A stretch of DNA of 64,000 bases from Cytophagales bacterium (lineage in GTDB: Bacteria; Bacteroidota; Bacteroidia; Cytophagales; Thermoflexibacteraceae). The notes beneath the pieces were generated by a model, which was not told the origin of the DNA, ran no database searches, and was given only the letters and a program-made list of their open reading frames with translations. The DNA lies in the NCBI GenBank assembly GCA_013298985.1, contig JAAFJS010000005.1, positions 1 through 64,000 on the forward strand, in the 5' to 3' direction. Of this stretch, positions 21,016 to 30,350 are shown in pieces. Within the stretch, counting starts at the first letter, position 1. Every line of letters starts with the position of its first letter. The translations under genes and the position numbers were made by a program.

Positions 21016-23337
21016 CTACCATTCCCATTTCAGACTGATGCCTATGGTGGTGTTTCTGGGCAAACCTGAATAATAATAACGTGGCGGCGCGGTGGGTGTG
21101 CCTGTGGCATTGATGAGTAGCATAGAAGCGTATTTTTCATCAAAAACATTGCTGATAAAATAGAAAACATTGATTTTGAGGTGTTTAACTACTGTTTTCT
21201 GCCAACCTATTTTCAGGTTTACAAGCTGATATGCCTCAGAAAAAAGTTGGTTATTGTCCAATATCGGCATTTTGCCAATGCGCTGAAAATTGAGATTGGT
21301 GTAAAAACCCCAACGAATGTTTGCGTCCAAGCCTGCATTAAACGTATGGCGTGGCGTACCCGTCAGTTGGTTGCCTGAAAAATCATTATTCCCATCAATA
21401 AATTCCATGAATTTGTAGTGAGCAAAAGTATAATTAGTGAAAAGGAATAAGCTGGTTATCAAGCCTTTACTGTTTTGAATTACCTGATAATTGAGGTTGG
21501 TTTCTATGCCATTGTGCTGGGTTTTGCCTGCATTGACTCCCACAAAAGCGTCATCACCTGTCCGACGTGCCACGAGCAGGTTGCGAATCTGCATGGAGTA
21601 AGCAGAAATATCATAAAAAAGCCTGTTTTTCAGCAAGTTACCTCTACTGCCTATTTCGTAAGTGTAGCCATCTTCGGGCTTGATGTCTGGATTAATTGCA
21701 CCAGAGGGGAGTAGGGTTTCGCTGAGGGTGGGCGGAGAAAATCCATGACTAAAACTGCTGTGAACTGACTGGTTTTCAGTGAGTTTGTAGTTAAGTGCGA
21801 GGCGCGGAGAAGGGATAGTGTTGAAGCCGTAGCTTCCCGAAAGGTCTTTGCGGTCGCCTACAAAAAGGTCAGTGTATTGGTAGCTGGTTTGGTTAAGGTT
21901 TAAGCCCAAAGAAAGATTAAGTTTTTGATGAATAGGCAAATCGGCTTGGGCAAAAATATTGACATAATTTCTGCGTTCTTCTTGGTCGCTGAGGCTACTG
22001 CCCAACACTCGATTGTTGTTCTGGTAAGTGCGCCAAGTATAAAACTCATTGAAATATTCCATGCCTAAGCTAAATAAAGGCTTGAAATTGTTGATGTTAG
22101 GCGAGAAACTGAGTCGATTTCTAAATCCAAAAGTATAGGCACTTTCTCGCAAAATATTGAAAGGTCTTAGCTCGTCTGCGCTGCGAAAGGTGGAAAATAG
22201 ACTGAGTATATTTTGTACTTGGGGGCTAAACTGGTGGTTGATGGTAACTCCTAACATTCCTTTTTGGTATTCTTCGTAGCCTTCGGTGCGTTTCCAAGTA
22301 GGCGCGGCGGCACTTGGATTATTCCGAAAAGTAGTGGCATCTATCGAGCTGGGTAAGAAGGATTTGAGTTTGATAAAATTGGTCAGGAGGGCAATGGTTG
22401 TTTTTTCGCTACTGGCAAACTGCGCGGTAAGCCCGACAGATTGGCGGTCAGTTTGATTGTTTTCGCGGTAGCCATCAGAGTATAAGTTGCTGAAAGTGAG
22501 GTTAAAATTTCCATTTGCATTGGCTGTTTTGAAATTGACTACATTCCTGTGAAAACCATACGCCCCCATAAAAAAATCTGTACTCAGAGAAGTCTTATTA
22601 AAGTCTGCTTTTTGTGCATTTAGTAAAATTGTTCCACCTAAGCCTGCGCCGTAAATGCTTGAATTAGTGCCTTTTAAAACTTCTACTCGGTCTATCAGGC
22701 TAAGGTCTATGTCTTCAATAGTCGTTTCTCCGTCGCCTGTTGTGAGTGGGATTTCATTAAAATATGCCCTGACTTTGTTTGTACCAAAAAGGGAGCGCGA
22801 ACCAATGCCGCGAATCGTAATTCTGTTGGTGGTGAGTGTGGCAGAGTGCATATAAACGCCCGCTATCCTGTTAAGTGCGGGGGTAATAATTGCGTCATTA
22901 TCGCGGCGCAACTCCTTGGCGGTGAGGAGGGAAACTGCGCCTGCTACATCTAAAAATTTTTGTGTATTGGCGTAAGTTGAAACAATTACTTCACCGAGTT
23001 GGGTTGTATTTGCCTGTAAATCAATAAGGTAGAAATTTTGATTATTGCGTATGCTCACTTCTTGGGTTTCGTAGCCAAGATGCGAAACTATCAGATAATC
23101 TGCGATTGCTGGTTTTTCGTTTGTGTTTTGTAATTGATTTGTATTAAAAATAAGTTCAAACTCTCCTCTTTGGTTAGTAATTGTTTTGCTTTCTGCATTT
23201 TTTATCATAATCACCGCACCAGCAATGGGGAGTTGGTTTGCTTGGTCTATCACTTTGCCTTTGAGGGCAGTTTGGGCATGGGTAATATAAAAATTGAGCA
23301 GAAGAAAAGGGAGTAAAAAAGTATATTTTTTCATTTG
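21016..23337 (-). CDS. TonB-dependent receptor (siderophore-type)
   Basis: ALKGKVIDQANQLPIAGAVIMIKN; plug RITIRGIGSRSLFGTNKVRAYFNEIPLTTGDGETTIEDIDL; C-terminal aromatic strand. Confidence 0.9.
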   Translation of the reverse strand, partial: QMKKYTFLLPFLLLNFYITHAQTALKGKVIDQANQLPIAGAVIMIKNAESKTITNQRGEFELIFNTNQLQNTNEKPAIADYLIVSHLGYETQEVSIRNNQNFYLIDLQANTTQLGEVIVSTYANTQKFLDVAGAVSLLTAKELRRDNDAIITPALNRIAGVYMHSATLTTNRITIRGIGSRSLFGTNKVRAYFNEIPLTTGDGETTIEDIDLSLIDRVEVLKGTNSSIYGAGLGGTILLNAQKADFNKTSLSTDFFMGAYGFHRNVVNFKTANANGNFNLTFSNLYSDGYRENNQTDRQSVGLTAQFASSEKTTIALLTNFIKLKSFLPSSIDATTFRNNPSAAAPTWKRTEGYEEYQKGMLGVTINHQFSPQVQNILSLFSTFRSADELRPFNILRESAYTFGFRNRLSFSPNINNFKPLFSLGMEYFNEFYTWRTYQNNNRVLGSSLSDQEERRNYVNIFAQADLPIHQKLNLSLGLNLNQTSYQYTDLFVGDRKDLSGSYGFNTIPSPRLALNYKLTENQSVHSSFSHGFSPPTLSETLLPSGAINPDIKPEDGYTYEIGSRGNLLKNRLFYDISAYSMQIRNLLVARRTGDDAFVGVNAGKTQHNGIETNLNYQVIQNSKGLITSLFLFTNYTFAHYKFMEFIDGNNDFSGNQLTGTPRHTFNAGLDANIRWGFYTNLNFQRIGKMPILDNNQLFSEAYQLVNLKIGWQKTVVKHLKINVFYFISNVFDEKYASMLLINATGTPTAPPRYYYSGLPRNTTIGISLKWEW

Positions 23338-23365
23338 GGGTTTTATGTGTAACAAAATGGGGTAT

Positions 23366-24708
23366 TTACGAAGATTGGAGGTTAAGTATTTTTTGTTCTT
23401 CTGCCTTTTGTTTTTCTTCTTCTGCTTTTTGAGCTTTTAGATGCGCTTCGGGGTCTTTTTCTAAGATGGCAATACCGTAGCCGAGTAGAGATGCGCTTCG
23501 GGGTCTTTTTCTAAGATGGCAATGCCGTATCCAAGTAGCCCATACATGGCTACACTCCAATCATAAGAGTATCCATAAAACAGATAGGTAAATAGAAAAG
23601 ACACCATAGTAACTTGTTCCAAGGATAAAAATTTTCTTGTTTTGAACACCAGAATTAGAAAATGTAGTACCATAGGGGCAAGATAAAGGATTAAGCCCAC
23701 ATAGCCAAAATAAAATAGTTTATCAACATAAAAGCTATGAAAGTGATGCCCTGTCATTGGACCCCACGTTTCTGTGCCTCCATCATGGAATTGGAGGGGA
23801 AGTTCAAATCCTTTGAGCCTCATGCCTATCAAAAAGTTTTCATCAATAAATGGCTGGTAGGCTTCTCGCTGTCTTCTTCGCCATGCCGCAGTGCCGCCTT
23901 CTTTGTCGTCATCTGATTTGGAAAAATCTTTTACGCTATCGCCGAGCCTTTCCATAATCTCTTCGTTGGTAACGATAAAAGAGGAAACAAACATAAATAC
24001 AATGGCAAACATAATGAAAATAGGAATGAGCGCGCCTACGTCTATTCTAAAATTTGAACGCTTCATAAAAATAAGATTGAGGATAAAAACAGAAGCAAGC
24101 ATTGCCCAAACTGTTCTTTGCTGTGAAAAGCAGATGTAACCAAATACCAATAAGAAGACAAGAAAATTCCAAAAATTTTTGTTGGAAAAATAGCGATTAA
24201 AAAAATAGAAACAAGGCACTAATAACATATAAACAGAGGGGGAGTGATGCCCTCGGTCATTGCCCAGAAAAGCGGATAAAGTAAAAGTATGGCTATACAC
24301 AAAAATAGAACTGAGTAGCCAAAAAACAACAATGATACTCGATATGAGCAAAAGATTAATTTTATCGCCAAATTTTTTATAAAAAGCATAGACAAAAAAC
24401 ATCAAGAAAAGACAAAAAATAATGGAAAATACGTGTGGATACTGCAAAGGATTATGGTAATCGTGATAAGACTCTAATGTGTGCAAAAATAACCAGATAG
24501 CAACTACAATAAACCAATTTCGCATCACAGGGCTCATTTCTTGGATAAGGAAGAAGGAAAGAAGTGTATAAAGCACCATCACTGGTTTTGTCAAGGGATT
24601 GTCGGTATCTTTTATAAAAGTAGAATAGAACATATCATCAAGAAAAAGCACCAAAAAAATCACAATCACATATAGGAATCTAAAACTTACATTTACTGGT
24701 TTTGCCAT
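23366..24708 (-). CDS. O-antigen ligase/polymerase-like membrane protein, frame broken by 50-bp tandem duplication near 3' end
   Basis: Polytopic protein; collapse of the duplication gives ..LGYGIAILEKDPEAHLKAQKAEEEKQKAEEQKILNLQSS*. Confidence 0.75.
23439..23538. repeat. 50-bp near-perfect direct tandem duplication
   Basis: 23439-23488 vs 23489-23538; three mismatches at the distal end. Confidence 0.95.
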
Positions 24709-24825
24709 TATTCTTTTATTTAGTCGTATAAAAATATTACATTTTTAATATATTTGCAAAATATTAATTACTTTTATTTCTTGATGTAAAACCATCTTCT
24801 TGTATAAAAAAGCACTTTATCTATT

Positions 24826-27183
24826 ATGAGCCAGTATTTCAAAAACGATAGCATTAATCTTAGTTTCCTTATTAGAAGAATCTTAACGCACTGGTATTAT
24901 TTTTTGGTCATTGCTCCTATTGTAGTTAGTTTGGCTTTTATTCACCTCAGAGGTGCTGATGTCAAATACGCTTTTAGTGGCTCACTACTGATAGGCTCTA
25001 ACCGTACTGGAGCGCAGACAGAGGAAGAACTATTAAACATCATGGCTGGTTCGTCTGCGGAAAATAGAAAAGTTACCTCAGAAAATGAAATCATTATCCT
25101 TAGCTCTTGGACGATGGTGAGGAAGACAGTCGCAAAGTTAGATTTTGGAGTAAGCTATTTTTTTGAGAAAAACCTGAGAAAAGTAGAGCTTTACCACAAT
25201 AACCCGTTTGAGGTCAAGGTTGATTCTGCGGCTACCCAGATTGTGGGTACAAAAATGTCCATCGACCTTCTTTCTGATACTGAATATCGACTTTATTTCG
25301 AAAGAGAAAGCCCTGCCGAGCTTTACCTTCCCGCGCAAGACAAAAAAACAGGTGAGTGGACAGGAAAATTTGAGAAAACACTCAAATTTGGGCAACCATT
25401 CAAAAGCCCTGAACTAAACTTGACCATTTACAAGAACCCCACCATTGGCGCAGACGCGAAGGCAAAGTATTATTTCTTCCTTAATTCGCTGTCCTCAATT
25501 ACAGATACCTACAAAGCCAGACTAAAAGTAAAAGAACTGGTAAAAGAGGCAAATGGACTTGATATCAGAACGGAAGGAACTACTCATGCCAAAGAACTTG
25601 TTTTTATCGACTCTCTGATGGAAACATTCATCAAAGATGAGCTATATAATAAAAACCTCAAAGGTTTAAAAACATTGGATTTTGTAAAACAGCAATTTGA
25701 GCAAGCAACACGCGAGCTTCTAAATTCACAGCAGCAGTTGGAGGCTTTCAAGTCAGGCAAAGGAATTGTACTGTTCGATAATCAGAGTGGAAATACTATC
25801 AATAATGTAGCGCAATTTGAGAAAGACAAGGAAGATTTGCTATTGAAGATTGATTACTACAAGGACATACTAAATGTCATCAATGATGATAAACAACTTG
25901 CCAATATGAGAATTCCCTCGCTTTCCAACATAAATAATGATGGCACACTCAGTAATTTGCTTACTGATTTTACCAAGATTTATCAAGAAAAAGTAAAGCA
26001 AGAAGTCTATGCTAAGGAAAAGAATGTACAGATTCAAGAGCTTAAAACGAGCATGGATGCATTGAGAGGACTGCTGAAGGACTATCTATCCAGCTCTATA
26101 CAGACCATGACCAACCGCTCACTCAAAGATATTAATAATAGAATCAGTCGGTTTTCTAACCAAGCAAGCACGCTGCCGCAAAGCCAAAGAATGCTTATAG
26201 AGTTAGAGCAGAAAGCTGAGTTTAATCGAAATAGATACGAATTTTTCTTACAAAAGAAAGAGGAAGCTGAGATTGGCTTGGCTACCAGTACGCCTGATAG
26301 CAGGGTGGTCGACACCGCCAAAACAATCGGAAGAGTCGCCCCCAATGCCCAATTTATCTATTTCATGGCGATTCTTTTTAGTGGACTGATTCCTATTTCG
26401 CTTATTATCATCAAGGACGTGGTGAATGACAAAATAAGAAATAAGGAAGAGTTGGTAGAATTTTCTAAAATTCCATTCATCGGTACGATAGCCAAGGGAG
26501 ATAAGAAAAGTAAGGTGATATTGGTAGAAAAACCTAATTCCCTCATTGCCGAAACCTTCCGTACCCTACGCACTAATTTGGATTATTTGAATGACAAAGA
26601 CGGCAAAGTGATTGCGCTTACCTCTGCGATTGCTTTTGAGGGCAAGTCTTTCTGTACTGTCAATATCAGCACCGCCTTTGCCTTTGCGGGAAAGAAAACC
26701 TTGCTGGTCTGTGCTGACTTGCGAAAATCGACCATCAAAAATTATTTTAGGCTCGAGGAAGAAGGACTTACAGAGTTTCTTTCAGCAAGCAATAGCTTTC
26801 CGTTGGATAATTTTATTCAAAAAACAGAAATTCCTAATTTAGATATTATTGCCGCAGGAAAGCCAAAACCCAACCCGTCAGAGCTACTGTGTTCTGAGCG
26901 CATGAGCCAATTTCTGGAAGAGGTCAAAGGTAAATATGATAAAATCGTAATTGATACGCCGCCCATTACCTTTGTAGCTGATTATTTCAACCTCAGCCAC
27001 CACATAGATTTCACACTTTACATCGTCAGGTCTAATTTTACTAAAAATAGCTCGTTAGAAGATATTAATGAGATGTATGAAAAAGGCAAAGTAAAAAATA
27101 TCAGATTGGTGCTGAATGACTACAAATTCCCTTCGAGCTACGAAAATACCTATCTCAGAGGCGGTTATGCTACGAATACATAG
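24826..27183 (+). CDS. Polysaccharide co-polymerase / BY-type tyrosine kinase (Wzz + CpsD-like ATPase)
   Basis: N- and C-flanking TM of Wzz domain, coiled coils; ALTSAIAFEGKSFCTVNISTAFAFAGKKTLLVCADLRKS Walker motifs; IVIDTPP. Confidence 0.9.
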   Translation: MSQYFKNDSINLSFLIRRILTHWYYFLVIAPIVVSLAFIHLRGADVKYAFSGSLLIGSNRTGAQTEEELLNIMAGSSAENRKVTSENEIIILSSWTMVRKTVAKLDFGVSYFFEKNLRKVELYHNNPFEVKVDSAATQIVGTKMSIDLLSDTEYRLYFERESPAELYLPAQDKKTGEWTGKFEKTLKFGQPFKSPELNLTIYKNPTIGADAKAKYYFFLNSLSSITDTYKARLKVKELVKEANGLDIRTEGTTHAKELVFIDSLMETFIKDELYNKNLKGLKTLDFVKQQFEQATRELLNSQQQLEAFKSGKGIVLFDNQSGNTINNVAQFEKDKEDLLLKIDYYKDILNVINDDKQLANMRIPSLSNINNDGTLSNLLTDFTKIYQEKVKQEVYAKEKNVQIQELKTSMDALRGLLKDYLSSSIQTMTNRSLKDINNRISRFSNQASTLPQSQRMLIELEQKAEFNRNRYEFFLQKKEEAEIGLATSTPDSRVVDTAKTIGRVAPNAQFIYFMAILFSGLIPISLIIIKDVVNDKIRNKEELVEFSKIPFIGTIAKGDKKSKVILVEKPNSLIAETFRTLRTNLDYLNDKDGKVIALTSAIAFEGKSFCTVNISTAFAFAGKKTLLVCADLRKSTIKNYFRLEEEGLTEFLSASNSFPLDNFIQKTEIPNLDIIAAGKPKPNPSELLCSERMSQFLEEVKGKYDKIVIDTPPITFVADYFNLSHHIDFTLYIVRSNFTKNSSLEDINEMYEKGKVKNIRLVLNDYKFPSSYENTYLRGGYATNT

Positions 27184-27363
27184 GCAAATTTCTTGTTAGA
27201 GCTTTCACCATTGTTCTAACGTATCGCTTAGATTTCAGTAAAATGGGTTTGCTGCCCAGCGTAGGATTATAAGAAAATTGCTTTTTCTCAATGATTTATG
27301 AAAGGGTTTATCAGGTAGGTAAGTAAAAATCATAAATCCTCTGTTTTCCTTTTCACTTTTTTG

Positions 27364-27371
27364 TATCTTTG
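27364..27371 (+). promoter_or_regulatory. Putative Bacteroidota -7 element
   Basis: TATCTTTG 25 nt upstream of ATG 27396. Confidence 0.5.
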
Positions 27372-27395
27372 TAAAAATAAAAAATAGCAGAAACT

Positions 27396-28211
27396 ATGCT
27401 TGGCAACTTAGATAATGAGGTTATTTTTAAAAAGGCATTTACCAATAAAATAGTCTTTAAGGCTTTCGTGCGTGATATTTTAGGTATTGAAATAGAGGTA
27501 GATAAAATAGAAACTGAGAAAAAATTTGAACCCAAGATTGGCTATGTAGATTTTGAATTAGACATTTTTGCAGAGTCAGTAGATAGAAGAATAGTGATTG
27601 AGATTCAACGAGTAGAATACGATAGCCACTTCGACCGTTTTTTGCATTATTTCTTGATGCTGATTGCAGAGCAACAAAGAAACGCCAAAACTTACAATAT
27701 AGACCAAACTGTTTATGTGATAGTAGTTTTGACTGCGCCTTACACCATTAGCGAGAAAAATGGGAAGCCTATCCTTGACGAGGTACTTTTGATACAGATG
27801 AACCCGCAGACCTTAAAAGGGGAAATCAGAGATTTATATGGACACAAGTCGGGCGGCGTTCCGCTCGTGTGCCTTAACCCCAATCACCCTGACAAAGACA
27901 CCCCCAAACAGATAAGAGATTGGTTAGACTTGATTTATCAGTCCATTCACAATCCGCAAAGACCTTCGTTAAACACTGAAAATGAGGGAATTAAAAAGGC
28001 GATAGAACTGATTAGTTTTGAAAACTTGACCCCAGAGGAACGCAGAGAAGCGAAAGACAATGAGTCCAAAAGAGTTACGATTGCACGAATTGAAAATGCA
28101 AAAGTGATAGAAATTGCCAAAAATATGCTAAAGAAAGGTTTTGATAATGAAACGATTGTAGAACTCACAGGCTTAACTCCCAACCAAATAGAAAAACTAA
28201 GGGAGAATTAA
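27396..28211 (+). CDS. Rpn/PD-(D/E)XK (PDDEXK_2) family nuclease/putative transposase
   Basis: MLGNLDNEVIFKKAFTNKIVFKAFVRDILGIEI..; IVIEIQRVEYDSHFDRFLHYF; C-terminal NETIVELTGLTPNQIEKLRE. Confidence 0.85.
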   Translation: MLGNLDNEVIFKKAFTNKIVFKAFVRDILGIEIEVDKIETEKKFEPKIGYVDFELDIFAESVDRRIVIEIQRVEYDSHFDRFLHYFLMLIAEQQRNAKTYNIDQTVYVIVVLTAPYTISEKNGKPILDEVLLIQMNPQTLKGEIRDLYGHKSGGVPLVCLNPNHPDKDTPKQIRDWLDLIYQSIHNPQRPSLNTENEGIKKAIELISFENLTPEERREAKDNESKRVTIARIENAKVIEIAKNMLKKGFDNETIVELTGLTPNQIEKLREN

Positions 28212-28376
28212 AACCCAATTTATCTGTTTGTAAAAATGATAGCTTGAAGTTGAAAGACAGATAAAATTTTGATTTTTCAAACACTATTTTTATGATTTTT
28301 TAATTATCAATGCGGTTAATAAACAATAGTTTTTTTATAGCAAAAAATGTCAGTAGGGACACTTACATAAATATAG

Positions 28377-28448
28377 TGAAGGTAAAAGGACTCGAACCAA
28401 TAAACCACTATACTCGACATAGCTGCTCTACCATTGGCATATACCTTC
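28377..28448 (-). ncRNA. Degenerate tRNA-like cloverleaf (possible tRNA pseudogene or tRNA mimic; apparent CGA loop triplet)
   Basis: GAAGGTA TA TGCCAATGGTAGAGCA..GCTAT GTCGAGT ATAGT..ATTGG TTCGAGT CCTTT TACCTTC A: perfect 7-bp acceptor, 5-bp anticodon stem with one G-T, canonical T-loop but two T-T mismatches in the T stem; short variable loop. Confidence 0.5.
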
Positions 28449-28454
28449 TTTTTC

Positions 28455-28488
28455 AAAAAAAGTCGCAGGTTCTCTGCGAACCTGCGAC
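28455..28488 (-). terminator. Strong intrinsic terminator on minus strand
   Basis: GTCGCAGGTTC-gcaga-GAACCTGCGAC then TTTTTTT (minus strand). Confidence 0.85.
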
Positions 28489-28536
28489 GTAAAATTAACC
28501 CCCTCTTCAAGATATCCTATGAGGAAGGAGGCTCTT

Positions 28537-28722
28537 GCGGTTACTCATGTTCAGCAAATTTTATGTTTACCTATTCTTCATTCCACCACTGAATTAATCT
28601 GCCTTTGAAATCATACTAAATAAGAGGCAGATGTGGGATTCGAACCCACGACAAAGAATGTTCTAATTCACTGACTTTCACCTATCAAACTAAACTTGAC
28701 GCTTTGACTACGAATCTAACGC
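28537..28722 (-). ncRNA. Circularly permuted tRNA-like RNA; candidate bacterial Y RNA (YrlA-like)
   Basis: Minus strand order: ATTCTT (28659-28654), T arm GTGGG-TTCGAAT-CCCAC (28649-28633), ATCTGCC (28632-28626), loop, GGCAGAT (28603-28597), TA, D arm ATTC-AGTGGTG-GAAT (28594-28580), AAGAAT (28578-28573). Acceptor strands pair 7/7, ATTCTT/AAGAAT 6/6; weak outer pairing GCGTTA (28722-28717)/TAACCGC (28543-28537). Confidence 0.65.
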
Positions 28723-28778
28723 TAAATTATCGAGTATTTTGACGCTAAGAGTTAAAGCTGAAGTTATAGTCAAGATTT

Positions 28779-29558
28779 TTATAATTTACCCAAATGAATA
28801 TAATCAAACACTTTTTCACCCAGGTCCGAAGAAATTAGTTCGGCATTATTTGCCTCTTCCAAAGCGGTAATGGTCGCTTGTAAGAGCTTTTCGTACCTCA
28901 CCAGCAGTTCTGCACGCTGATACATACTGAACTCGCCGCTAAATTGCTGCGAAGTATAAGTACCAATCAACACTTGCATAGATTTATCTGCCACTACGGG
29001 TTGCCTGTTTTTGTCAGGGTGCGGGTCTGTTAAGATGTACTGCTCCTTGATGGTTGTTTTTGCCTCACCAGTTTCGAGGGCGGTGCTAAAAATACCTTTT
29101 GCCCTAAAAGCTTCCTCCTCCGCCAATGCCCAAATGGATTGCTCGCTTCTCACAGGAATTTCTTTGTACAAATCACGCAGTTTACCTTCTAAAATAGATT
29201 TCAAACGTAGCAGTTCCAGCGAGCTATATTCGCCCACAGTCTTGTCGCCAATCACTAATTTACCTTTTACAGTACCAGAGGAATTGGTTTTTTCTATGTT
29301 AAACACCGTAGTCAGGTAGCTTTTTGAGTTAGTATTCATCCACTCTAACTGCTCAGAAACCGTAGAAACCACATTTACAAAACTTCTTTTGCTCGGTTCG
29401 TCCAAATAGCCTTCCTTGGCGATATACGTTTTCCTTTCTCCTTTGAATAGCGTTTGCTTAGATTTGAACTTATTAAATAAGTCATCAATCATATTTTTAA
29501 ACTCTTTTTCGGCTCTCTCTCGCAAGGCTAATGCCACACTTAGTTTGATAATTTTCAT
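28779..29558 (-). CDS. Uncharacterised protein, upstream of and co-oriented with the tRNA-like RNA
   Basis: 259-aa complete ORF MKIIKLSVALALRERAEKEFKNMIDDLFNKFKSKQTLFKGERKTY..; stop at 28779. Confidence 0.75.
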   Translation of the reverse strand: MKIIKLSVALALRERAEKEFKNMIDDLFNKFKSKQTLFKGERKTYIAKEGYLDEPSKRSFVNVVSTVSEQLEWMNTNSKSYLTTVFNIEKTNSSGTVKGKLVIGDKTVGEYSSLELLRLKSILEGKLRDLYKEIPVRSEQSIWALAEEEAFRAKGIFSTALETGEAKTTIKEQYILTDPHPDKNRQPVVADKSMQVLIGTYTSQQFSGEFSMYQRAELLVRYEKLLQATITALEEANNAELISSDLGEKVFDYIHLGKL

Positions 29559-29644
29559 GTTTATTCTAAATTAGTGGGAACAAATATAAGAATACTATCA
29601 GACATTACATAAATAAGAATATGTTTTTTTTACCTGCTGTTTTG

Positions 29645-29652
29645 TATCTTTG
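29645..29652 (+). promoter_or_regulatory. Putative Bacteroidota -7 element
   Basis: TATCTTTG about 17 nt upstream of ATG 29669. Confidence 0.45.
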
Positions 29653-29668
29653 TCAAACATCTGATACT

Positions 29669-30316
29669 ATGAAATATAAAAGGAATACCAATATCACCGT
29701 AGGCTTAATCGTTGGGATTGTGTTTTTGGCAATCATTTTTTATATGACGCTTTCGCCAGGCATCAAGGCTGCAAATGATAAAAATTGCTTACAATCAGGT
29801 GTTTGGCAACTCAAAAAAGTATATTTGGATAGCTTGCTTTACGTAAATGGAGAAGAAACAAAATTGTTGCAACGATTAGACGTTTCTGCTATTTTTATGG
29901 ATAGTTTATCTATAACGCTTGATTTTGAGGCAGATATTAATAGAAAAATCAATAATGGCACAGCGCAGATTCAGTACGAAGGGCAGGACTACGGAATAGC
30001 TCTAAGCGCAGAGGGGCTAACGCGGGAATACTCAGAGTGCCACAAAATAATGAGGTTAACGTGGGGAACAACTACTTTCAGAGGGGGCAAAGTCCAAGAT
30101 ACTACCCAAAACGCCAATCATATCAGTATCTCCACAGAACTTAATAAAGACTACGAAGGTAGCTATCTGCTTCAAAATGACACGCTTACCAATAGTTATT
30201 TACCTTCTTGGTCTGCGCCTTTTCACCCCAAAAACCCAGCTAACAACCGATTTATCAATTACAGAAATGGAAATAAAATTTTTCGCTTTCTATGGGTAAA
30301 AATAAAATCCTCTTAA
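29669..30316 (+). CDS. Hypothetical membrane-anchored protein
   Basis: MKYKRNTNITVGLIVGIVFLAIIFYMTL N-terminal TM; ORF 29621..30316 trimmed. Confidence 0.6.
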   Translation: MKYKRNTNITVGLIVGIVFLAIIFYMTLSPGIKAANDKNCLQSGVWQLKKVYLDSLLYVNGEETKLLQRLDVSAIFMDSLSITLDFEADINRKINNGTAQIQYEGQDYGIALSAEGLTREYSECHKIMRLTWGTTTFRGGKVQDTTQNANHISISTELNKDYEGSYLLQNDTLTNSYLPSWSAPFHPKNPANNRFINYRNGNKIFRFLWVKIKSS

Positions 30317-30350
30317 ATTGCTGTATAAAAAACGCATACAAACCAATTTA

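Noticed and set aside
28377-28448. Functional tRNA-Ser(CGA)
   Set aside because: Short variable loop and mismatched T stem are incompatible with a normal serine tRNA; reported only as tRNA-like.
28310-28510. ORFs 28310..28492 (+) and 28316..28510 (-)
   Set aside because: They overlap the tRNA-like sequence and the terminator; not coding.
28537-28722. Permuted (two-piece) tmRNA
   Set aside because: Gene order is superficially similar, but the acceptor stem GGCAGAT/ATCTGCC lacks the G3-U70 alanine determinant, the D arm is a canonical base-paired one unlike tmRNA, and no tag ORF ending in ALAA-type residues is visible.
28490-28780. tRNA interrupted by a self-splicing intron, or permuted intron-exon
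   Set aside because: No recognisable group I core (P7/P3 conserved strings) or group II domain V in the flanks; the RNA is also too short.
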